Shown piece after piece: positions 1-5,343 of a stretch of DNA of 9,409 bases. Source of the stretch: Thermotoga sp. 4484_232 (GTDB lineage: Bacteria > Thermotogota > Thermotogae > Thermotogales > Thermotogaceae). Location of the stretch: the NCBI GenBank assembly GCA_002084985.1, contig MZGO01000059.1:1-9409 (forward strand), read 5' to 3'. The number at the start of each line of letters is the position of its first letter. Position 1 is the first letter of the stretch. Below the pieces are notes generated by a model. It was not told the DNA's origin. It was given only the letters and a program-made list of their open reading frames with translations, and searched no databases. Made by a program: the position numbers and the translations under genes.

Positions 1-416
1 ATTCCCCTGACTTCCTTCATCTTCATCACAGCTTCTTTTAGAAGCTCAACCTTTTCTTTTTTAGAAATCTCGAATGGATCTTTTTCATACCGTGTTTTGT
101 AAGAATCAATATAAGGTGGTTCTTCTGCTACTCTGCCTTCTCCTTTTCTTCTAGAGGATGTTTCAGCTATATCCAGAGCGAGCTTTGCCGATTTTAGTAT
201 GCTGTCTTTGGACAATCTATCTGTGGAGGAAAAGCCCCATCCTCCGCTTTTCAGAACTCTGATTCCTACTCCTTGATTTTCACCGAAGGTATGAGTTCTC
301 AAATACCCATTTTCATTGACAACTTCTTCTTCAATATGTCTTTCGTACCTCACATCCGCATAATCGACTTTTTCCTTCCTCAGAAAATCGATCACTTCCT
401 CCAATATCTCCCTCAC
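1..416 (-). CDS. tldD: TldD/PmbA-family protease, N-terminal part (cut by window edge)
   Basis: Reading leftwards from a GTG at 416, 138 codons stay open to the window edge, so only the N-terminal third or so of a family usually near 440-480 residues is present. The visible part has the TldD/PmbA N-terminal pattern: an early YADVRYE strand (residues 19-25), then GVGIRVL (49-55) and GGWGFSSTD (58-66). TldD and PmbA (TldE) are cytoplasmic partners forming a metal-dependent protease that trims modified peptides and degrades the CcdA antitoxin in E. coli. The zinc-binding motif lies in the missing C-terminal part, so TldD and PmbA cannot be told apart firmly. The start is set by an AAAGGAGGTG ribosome binding site at 422-431, five bases upstream. 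That site overlaps the TGA of fliJ, so the two genes are cotranscribed. Confidence 0.85.
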   Translation of the reverse strand, partial: MREILEEVIDFLRKEKVDYADVRYERHIEEEVVNENGYLRTHTFGENQGVGIRVLKSGGWGFSSTDRLSKDSILKSAKLALDIAETSSRRKGEGRVAEEPPYIDSYKTRYEKDPFEISKKEKVELLKEAVMKMKEVRG

Positions 417-430
417 AGAGACACCTCCTT

Positions 431-886
431 TCATCCCTTGTTTCCCCACCAGAACCTTCTTTCCGCAATTTCATCCATATGTTTCCTTGAAAGACGATCC
501 ATATCTCTGAGATAATTCTTATACCTTCTTGCTTTCAATTTTTCCATCATTCTTCTCTCCATTCTCTTTTCCTTGTAGATGTCCAAAAGCTCTTCTTCCC
601 TTTTTCTCAGGGATTCTATCTTTTTTAAAATTTCCTTTTCACGCTCTTCCCATAAATAGAGCTCGATTTGATGCTCTTTTATTTTCTCGCCAGATAGTCC
701 CTCTTTCAGAGCATTTAAAAAACTCTCAGCTTTTTCTCTGAACGTTTTTCTTGTCACACTTAATTCCTTTTCCATCAAGAGTATTTGATTTCTGATATCG
801 AAGATCTCATGTTTAAGTAAGTTCTCCTCCCTTTTTCTCAAATTCAGAATTTTCCCCAATCTGAATTTGAAAACGACGATCACCAC
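431..886 (-). CDS. fliJ: FliJ-like flagellar export chaperone
   Basis: A 151-residue, highly charged, almost wholly coiled-coil protein that opens with FKFRLGKILNLRKREE (from about residue 6), the usual FliJ start, and has the family length of about 147. FliJ is a soluble component of the flagellar type III export apparatus: it binds the FliI ATPase ring and FlhA and helps escort export substrates. Long Glu/Lys/Arg heptads fill residues 10-125 and the C-terminus is WWGNKG. It is usually found beside fliI; here it heads a two-gene minus-strand unit with the tldD-like gene and faces the UDG gene. The start is uncertain: two GTG codons (886, 883) lie inside the Shine-Dalgarno-like AGGTGGTGATC (888-878), so translation may begin a few codons later at a non-standard codon. 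Generic coiled-coil content lowers certainty slightly. Confidence 0.75.
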   Translation of the reverse strand: MVIVVFKFRLGKILNLRKREENLLKHEIFDIRNQILLMEKELSVTRKTFREKAESFLNALKEGLSGEKIKEHQIELYLWEEREKEILKKIESLRKREEELLDIYKEKRMERRMMEKLKARRYKNYLRDMDRLSRKHMDEIAERRFWWGNKG

Positions 887-903
887 CTGTTTTATTTTCG
901 AAA

Positions 904-923
904 TTATGTGTTAGAATAATAAA
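904..923 (+). promoter_or_regulatory. Candidate extended -10 promoter for the UDG operon
   Basis: TGTTAGAAT (909-917) matches an extended -10 element (TG, one base, then TAGAAT), inside the 89-bp divergent gap between fliJ and UDG. No good -35 is visible 16-18 bases upstream, which is tolerated for extended -10 promoters. A start near 924 would leave a leader of about 50 bases. CGAATTCG (926-933) and two direct TTCGATT copies (930-936, 945-951) lie downstream and could be a binding site, but this is weak. Confidence 0.35.
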
Positions 924-975
924 AGCGAATTCGATTAAGGCCATTTCGATTTTATCAAATTTGAAGGGAGAAAGT

Positions 976-1560
976 GTGTTGGTGTTTACAAAAGAGGAAT
1001 TGATGGAGATCGTTAAAGATAGGGTTGAAAAGTGTACAGCATGTCCCCTTCACATGTCGAGAACGAACGCTGTCGTTGGTGAAGGAAGCCTGGACAGCTT
1101 GATCGTGTTCGTTGGAGAGGGACCTGGAGAGGAAGAGGATAAAACGGGAAGGCCTTTTGTTGGGAGAGCTGGGCAACTTCTCACAAAATTGCTGGAGGAG
1201 GTGGGATTGAAAAGAGAAGAGGTCTATATATGTAATGTTGTGAAGTGTCGACCTCCAAACAATCGAACACCTAAGAAGGAGGAACAAATGATGTGTGCTC
1301 ATTTTCTTTATGCACAAATAGAGATAATAAACCCCAAGGTTATAGTCGCATTAGGAGGAACTGCACTTTCATTTTTCTTGGAGAAAAACGTATCGATAAG
1401 TTCGTATAGAGGAAGAGAAATCCCATGGATCGGGAGGAAGATACTTTTTCCAACCTTTCATCCAAGTTATCTTCTGAGGGCGGGAACACGGAAGGATCTC
1501 TACAAAGTCATGATCGAGGATTTGAAAAAAGTGAAAGAAATCGCTGGGAGGAAATCCTAA
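976..1560 (+). CDS. udg: Family 4 uracil-DNA glycosylase (iron-sulfur)
   Basis: Removes uracil from DNA, the product of cytosine deamination, to start base excision repair; family 4 enzymes are the thermophile type with a [4Fe-4S] cluster. In the 194-residue product from GTG 976, the cluster ligands are visible as CTAC (C20, C23), C91 in VVKCRPPNNR and C107 in MMCAHF. Motif GEGPGEEED (around 47-55) and the C-terminal HPSYLLR (H162 onward) form the active site. Length fits the family (about 190). Several starts are possible: TTG 961, GTG 976, TTG 979 and GTG 982. AAGGGAG at 964-970 suits 976 or 979 best, while the T. maritima enzyme as I recall it aligns with GTG 982 (MFTKEEL). It is the first gene of a plus-strand operon, and its TAA abuts the next gene's ribosome binding site. 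Confidence 0.93.
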   Translation: MLVFTKEELMEIVKDRVEKCTACPLHMSRTNAVVGEGSLDSLIVFVGEGPGEEEDKTGRPFVGRAGQLLTKLLEEVGLKREEVYICNVVKCRPPNNRTPKKEEQMMCAHFLYAQIEIINPKVIVALGGTALSFFLEKNVSISSYRGREIPWIGRKILFPTFHPSYLLRAGTRKDLYKVMIEDLKKVKEIAGRKS

Positions 1561-1577
1561 GAAAGGAGGTTTTGCGA

Positions 1578-2093
1578 ATGCCAAGAGGAAGAAAGAAGAG
1601 CCTCACTCCAGCTCTTGAGGATTATTTGGCCGTGATCTACGAAATCCAGCAAAAGCAACCTGCAGCGCGTGTCAGTACAATAGCAAAGAAAATGGGAGTG
1701 AGTCTACCCAGTGTTACCAACGCCGTCAAGAGGTTGGCAGAGCTTGGGTATATAGAATACGAGAAGTACGGTTTGATCGTTTTAACTCAAAAGGGGAAGA
1801 GAAAGGCAAGATCCATAAAAGCGACCCAGGAAAGGCTGAAAAATTTCTTCCATTACATAATGGGAATACAACTTCCAGTTGCTGAAAAACTCGCAAGGCA
1901 TTTTTCACATTTTATGGATACTAAGATAAGAGAGAGAATGAGGAAATTCTACAACGTCATTATAGATTTCGATGAAGACAAAGCGTACAAACTCAAGGAG
2001 TTTATAGAGGAAAGTAGAAGATTGGCGAAGATATCCGAAGTTCCTGAAGAGGTCAAGAAAGTCGAGCATGAAGAAGAGGAGGAAGAAGAATGA
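1578..2093 (+). CDS. DtxR/MntR-family-fold regulator with degenerate metal site
   Basis: A 171-residue protein with the DtxR/MntR layout: a winged helix-turn-helix (LTPALEDYL at 9-17, recognition region MGVSLPSVTNAVKRL at 39-53, wing YIEYEKYGLIVLTQKGK at 58-74), then a helical dimerisation region to about residue 150. No SH3/FeoA domain follows; the C-terminus is a Glu run. Aligned by eye to B. subtilis MntR, D8 and H103 are kept (D15, H111), but E11, H77, E99 and E102 become A18, Q84, R107 and S110, so canonical Mn/Fe sensing looks unlikely. ATG 1578 is chosen because GAAAGGAGG (1561-1569) ends eight bases upstream; the open frame further up is inside UDG. The stop overlaps the galE ATG (ATGA). 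The role is inferred: a DNA-binding regulator of unknown signal. Confidence 0.85.
   Translation: MPRGRKKSLTPALEDYLAVIYEIQQKQPAARVSTIAKKMGVSLPSVTNAVKRLAELGYIEYEKYGLIVLTQKGKRKARSIKATQERLKNFFHYIMGIQLPVAEKLARHFSHFMDTKIRERMRKFYNVIIDFDEDKAYKLKEFIEESRRLAKISEVPEEVKKVEHEEEEEEE
2077..2082 (+). promoter_or_regulatory. galE ribosome binding site inside the regulator's poly-Glu tail
   Basis: AGGAGG sits seven bases before the galE ATG at 2090 and is read in the upstream gene as part of a run of Glu codons (GAA/GAG). The acidic tail of the regulator therefore doubles as the galE translation signal, and the ATGA overlap predicts coupled translation. Confidence 0.75.
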
Positions 2094-2897
2094 ACGTTTT
2101 GGTAACGGGGGGAGCGGGTTTTATAGGATCACACGTAGTTGAAGGATTGTTGAAAGAAGGTCTCTCTCTCATTGTTGTCGACAACCTATCAACAGGAAAA
2201 ATCGAAAATCTTAACCCGAACGCTCTCTTTTATCAGCAAAGTATTGAAGATGAGGAGATGATGGAGAGAGTTTTCATGCTTCACAAGCCTGCATACATCT
2301 TTCACCTTGCAGCACAATCCAGTGTGAGTGTTTCCGTCAGAAATCCTGTGGAAGATGCTAAAACAAATATACTGGGAACATTGGTTCTCCTCCAGAAATC
2401 CGTTAAGTACGGGGTTAAAAAGTTCATATTCTCGTCCACAGGAGGAGCAATCTACGGGGACAACGTGAAGATACCAACACCTGAAACGGAGATCCCCAAT
2501 CCGATATCTCCATACGGTATAGCGAAACTTTCCGTGGAGAAGTACCTTGATTTCTTCAGCAAAGAATACGGTTTGGAATACGTGTCTTTAAGGTATTCCA
2601 ACGTTTACGGGCCTTGATGACGTCGTGAGGGCCAATATTTTAGCCATGGAGAAAGGAAAGAATGTGGTATTGAACATAGGCACGGGTAGGGGGACAACGG
2701 TGAATGAGCTTTTCATGATGCTAAAAAGCATAACAGGATATTCGGATGAACCTGAATACGCACCGCCAAGAAAAGGTGATGTTAGAAAAAGTATCCTGGA
2801 TTGTTCGAAGGCTAAGGAGATTCTGGGTTGGGAGCCAGAGGTGAGCCTTGAAGAAGGGCTCAGGAGGACTGTTGAGCACTTTAAAACCTCTTCCTGA
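2090..2897 (+). pseudogene. galE: UDP-glucose 4-epimerase (GalE-like), broken by internal deletion and frameshift
   Basis: Extended short-chain dehydrogenase that would interconvert UDP-glucose and UDP-galactose using bound NAD. The N-terminal part (175 codons) is intact: Rossmann motif GGAGFIGS (7-14), D31 in VVDNLSTG, SSTGGAIYG (115-123), and catalytic SPYGIAK (Y142, K146). It then stops at TGA 2615 just after SNVYGP. The downstream part resumes one frame over as DDVVRANILAMEKG, then NIGTGRGTTVNELF and RKGDVRKSILDCSKAKEILGW, ending at TGA 2895. Family members, including T. maritima GalE as I recall it (about 309 residues), have roughly 39 more residues between these blocks, including the RDYVYVDD strand start. 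So about 116-118 bp are missing and the frame is lost. Substrate-binding residues are gone, so activity is very unlikely. The 3' fragment has no credible ribosome binding site. Confidence 0.88.
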
Positions 2898-4002
2898 AAG
2901 GGTAAGACCAGAGGATTTCGATGATTTTCTGGGACAGGACCATCTTTTCGGAGAAAACGGTATCCTGAGGAAGATGCTGAAAAGCGGGGAAATGTTCCCC
3001 GCTATACTTTATGGCCCCCCTGGCTGTGGGAAAAGCTCCGTTTTGATTTTGATGAAAAAGTATTTGAAGGGGGAAATCCACTGGGTGAGCGCCGCTGTTC
3101 ATGGTGTCTCCGAATTGAAGAAGATATTGAGAAGAGCTGAAGAACTCAAAAGGCACGGGGTAAAAACGTATCTCTTCATAGATGAGATTCACAGGCTCAA
3201 CAAGAACCAACAGACAGTCCTTGTGAATCATGTCGAAATGGGCACTGTCATCTTGATTGGCACCACAACGGAGAATCCGAGTTTCTCGGTGATACCAGCT
3301 CTCCTTTCAAGATGTAGAGTCCTGTTTTTCAAACCCTTGGACACTGGGGATATCATGGCTATCCTTCAAAAAGCTTTGGAGAAGGATGAGGAGCTATCGT
3401 CAATTCAGGTTGATGAAGAAGCTTTGAAAAGAATTGCGGAAACATCTGGAGGAGACGCAAGGATCGCCTTGAACACTTTGGAAATAGTCTGTCAAATGGC
3501 CAGATCCATGAATAAGAGTAGGATCACGTTAAAAGATCTTTCTCTCATCGACAGGCGGGTTTACAGTTACTCAAAGGAGGAGCATTACGATTTGGCCTCG
3601 GCTTTCATAAAGAGTATGAGAGGGAGTGATCCAAATGCTGCCCTCTATTACATGGTCAGGATGATAGAAAACGGGGAAGATCCAAGGTTCATCGCGAGAA
3701 GAATGGTGATACTTGCAAGCGAAGATATAGGACTTGCAGATCCCTTTGCTCTCATCATAGCGGTCAACGCTGCCCAGGCGGTGGAACTCGTTGGACTCCC
3801 CGAATGTGTGTTGAACCTTGCTGAAGCTGTGATCTATCTTTCCCTTGCACCCAAAAGTAACAGTGTCTATAAATCCATTCAAAAAGTCAAGGAGGCACTC
3901 AATGAACATCCCCAGGAGCCTGTACCCTTGTTTCTCAGAAACCCGGTGACTGACTTTAAAATGAATTACCTACCAGAAAGATTAAAAGATGCTGTTTTTT
4001 AG
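2872..4002 (+). CDS. rarA: RarA/MgsA AAA+ ATPase, C-terminus truncated by a tandem duplication
   Basis: A replication-associated clamp-loader-like ATPase (RarA/MgsA/WRNIP1/Mgs1) that acts at stalled forks and binds SSB. Visible in the 376-residue product: N-terminal PLPERVRPEDFDDFLGQDHL (6-25), Walker A GPPGCGKSS (48-56), Walker B LFIDEIHR (D104, E105), sensor 1 IGTTTENPS (129-137), LLSRCRV, sensor 2 region SGGDARIALN, and the C-terminal tetramerisation region with ASEDIGLADP. TTG 2872 is chosen for CAGGAGG at 2861-2867 (gap four) and the family start; TTG 2848 is the alternative. The start lies inside the 3' end of galE. TAG 4000 ends the frame inside a 26-bp tandem repeat. Without the second copy, the frame continues through FYEPKVAGEEVRFLKLLKKL into the macro domain. 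The ATPase core is whole, so it may still work. Confidence 0.9.
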   Translation: MSTLKPLPERVRPEDFDDFLGQDHLFGENGILRKMLKSGEMFPAILYGPPGCGKSSVLILMKKYLKGEIHWVSAAVHGVSELKKILRRAEELKRHGVKTYLFIDEIHRLNKNQQTVLVNHVEMGTVILIGTTTENPSFSVIPALLSRCRVLFFKPLDTGDIMAILQKALEKDEELSSIQVDEEALKRIAETSGGDARIALNTLEIVCQMARSMNKSRITLKDLSLIDRRVYSYSKEEHYDLASAFIKSMRGSDPNAALYYMVRMIENGEDPRFIARRMVILASEDIGLADPFALIIAVNAAQAVELVGLPECVLNLAEAVIYLSLAPKSNSVYKSIQKVKEALNEHPQEPVPLFLRNPVTDFKMNYLPERLKDAVF

Positions 4003-4026
4003 AAAGATTAAAAGATGCTGTTTTTT
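3975..4026 (+). repeat. Exact 26-bp tandem duplication at the rarA/macro junction
   Basis: Two identical, abutting 26-bp copies, 3975-4000 and 4001-4026, each beginning AGAAAGATTA and ending GCTGTTTTTT. The unit is not a multiple of three, so the second copy shifts the frame and creates the TAG at 4000 that ends rarA. Deleting one copy gives GTT TTT TAC GAA CCG and an uninterrupted frame into the macro domain. Confidence 0.97.
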
Positions 4027-4097
4027 ACGAACCGAAAGTCGCCGGAGAGGAAGTAAGATTTTTGAAGCTTTTGAAGAAACTATGGCCCGAGAAGTAC

Positions 4098-4105
4098 GGA
4101 GGTGA
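4098..4105 (+). promoter_or_regulatory. Internal ribosome binding site for the macro domain
   Basis: GGAGGTGA is a near-perfect Thermotoga-type Shine-Dalgarno site, four bases before ATG 4110. In the reconstructed fusion frame it is read as Gly-Gly-Glu within YGGEI, so it would permit a free macro domain to be made from inside the fusion message. In the present split arrangement it can drive macro translation independently. Confidence 0.7.
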
Positions 4106-4109
4106 GATT

Positions 4110-4661
4110 ATGGTTGTCAAAGAGATGGTGTACAAAGGTTTGAAAGTGCAGATCGTTCAAGGAGACATCACTAAAGAGGAGGTGGATGCAATCGTCAACG
4201 CAGCGAACGAGCATTTAAAACATGGGGGAGGAGTTGCCGGGGCAATCGTTAGAGCGGGAGGATACGAGATACAGAGGGAAAGCGATGAAATAGTGAGAAA
4301 AAATGGTCCTGTTCCCACAGGAGAGGCCGTTGTAACCGGTGGAGGGAAATTACCGGCAAAATACGTGATACATACAGTTGGCCCTGTATGGAAGGGTGGG
4401 AAAAGTGGTGAAGATGAAAAACTCAGAAATGCTGTATACAACGCTCTTTTGAGAGCTCACGAGTTGAAATTGGAAAGTCTCTCCATTCCTGCTATAAGTA
4501 CAGGTATATTTGGTTTTCCTAAAGAACGAGCGGTTCCCATATTTGCAAAAGCCATTAAAGAATTTTTAGATGACCATCCCGATACATCACTCAAACTTGT
4601 GAGAATATGTAACATTGATGAAGAGACCACGAACGTTTTCAAAGAGAATTTTGAAATTTAG
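4110..4661 (+). CDS. Macro-domain protein (ADP-ribose binding, MacroD-like); part of a split RarA-macro fusion
   Basis: A complete macro domain of 183 residues from ATG 4110, which would bind ADP-ribose and probably hydrolyse mono-ADP-ribose or O-acetyl-ADP-ribose. Family motifs in order: QGDITKEEVDAIVNAAN (17-33, adenine-binding D19 and catalytic-loop N30/N33), GGGVAGAI (39-46), PTGEAVVTGGG (69-79), YVIHTVGPVW (85-94) and the phosphate loop PAISTGIFGFP (127-137). The open frame extends upstream to 4027 without a stop and encodes the missing C-terminal piece of RarA, so the ancestral gene was probably one RarA-macro protein; I recall T. maritima TM_0508 as such a two-domain protein of about 600 residues. 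The target of the ADP-ribose chemistry (protein or DNA) cannot be read from sequence. The TAG at 4659 abuts the next gene's ribosome binding site. Confidence 0.92.
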   Translation: MVVKEMVYKGLKVQIVQGDITKEEVDAIVNAANEHLKHGGGVAGAIVRAGGYEIQRESDEIVRKNGPVPTGEAVVTGGGKLPAKYVIHTVGPVWKGGKSGEDEKLRNAVYNALLRAHELKLESLSIPAISTGIFGFPKERAVPIFAKAIKEFLDDHPDTSLKLVRICNIDEETTNVFKENFEI

Positions 4662-4674
4662 AAAGGAGGAGTGT

Positions 4675-5343
4675 ATGAAGCTCATAGCGTTCTATGGAGC
4701 GTCTGAGACTGGTAAAACGAAAGCGATAGGAAAGATCGTGAAAAAATTGAAGAATGTAACGGTCGTAAAGCTAGCACACGCAAAGCTGAGTTTTGATAAA
4801 CACGGAAAGGATAGTGAGAGACTTTTAAAATCTGGAGCCGGGATGGTCGTAACGCTGGGAGAGAAGGAAACGGTGCTTCATTCTCCTGAAAGATGGAGTA
4901 TAGAGAAAGTGTTGAGCTTTGTGAACAGCGAATACGTGATATTCGAGGGGAATCCCGACTTCCCCATGCCAAAAGTCTATTTCGGTGGAAAAGAAAATAT
5001 AGACGAACTCACAGTGGCCGTTGCCGGAGAAGATTTCGATCCGGGAGATGAAGAAGAACTCGTAAACATCGTCATCAATCTTTCTCTACCTCCCATTCCG
5101 AATTTGAATTGTGGTTTGTGTGGGGCCACATGCAAGGATATCGTCAGGGAGGAAATAGAAAGAAAGAATGGTTACTCGAAATGTGTTGTCCTGAGAAGTT
5201 TTTTGAAGGTGAAGCTGAGAGAAAAGGAGATACCCCTTATGCCTTTCATACAAGGCATGATACGAGATTCTCTGATCGGTATGCTGAAGCATTTGAAAGG
5301 TTTCGAAGGTCATGGAAGAGTTGAAATAGAATTCAACCTGTAA
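4675..5343 (+). CDS. MobB-like P-loop GTPase with C-terminal four-cysteine domain
   Basis: A 222-residue protein. The N-terminal half resembles MobB, the GTP-binding partner in molybdopterin guanine dinucleotide synthesis: P-loop GASETGKT (8-15), VVKLAHAKLSFDKHGKDSERLLKSGA (30-55) as in the MobB HxxxxxDxxGKDS region, then IFEGNPDFP (89-97) where MobB has its exFK/EG motif. The C-terminal part is an add-on: CGLCGATC (C146, C149, C153) plus C170, spaced C-x2-C-x3-C-x16-C as for a [4Fe-4S] cluster, followed by PLMPFIQGMIRDSLIGML (about 191-208), a tail I associate with archaeal MobB/Fe-S proteins. ATG 4675 follows GAAAGGAGGAG (4661-4671). It ends the operon, and its last 11 bases overlap the convergent aldolase gene. 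No other molybdenum or tungsten cofactor gene is in the window, so its real role is open. Confidence 0.75.
   Translation: MKLIAFYGASETGKTKAIGKIVKKLKNVTVVKLAHAKLSFDKHGKDSERLLKSGAGMVVTLGEKETVLHSPERWSIEKVLSFVNSEYVIFEGNPDFPMPKVYFGGKENIDELTVAVAGEDFDPGDEEELVNIVINLSLPPIPNLNCGLCGATCKDIVREEIERKNGYSKCVVLRSFLKVKLREKEIPLMPFIQGMIRDSLIGMLKHLKGFEGHGRVEIEFNL

Noticed and set aside
926..951. CGAATTCG palindrome and two TTCGATT copies in the fliJ/UDG gap as an operator
   Set aside because: Short and compatible with chance in an AT-rich gap; kept only as a remark on the promoter.
1425..1577. Upstream in-frame extension of the DtxR-like gene (51 codons)
   Set aside because: It lies wholly inside the UDG gene, matches no family sequence, and the strong ribosome binding site at 1561-1569 points to ATG 1578.
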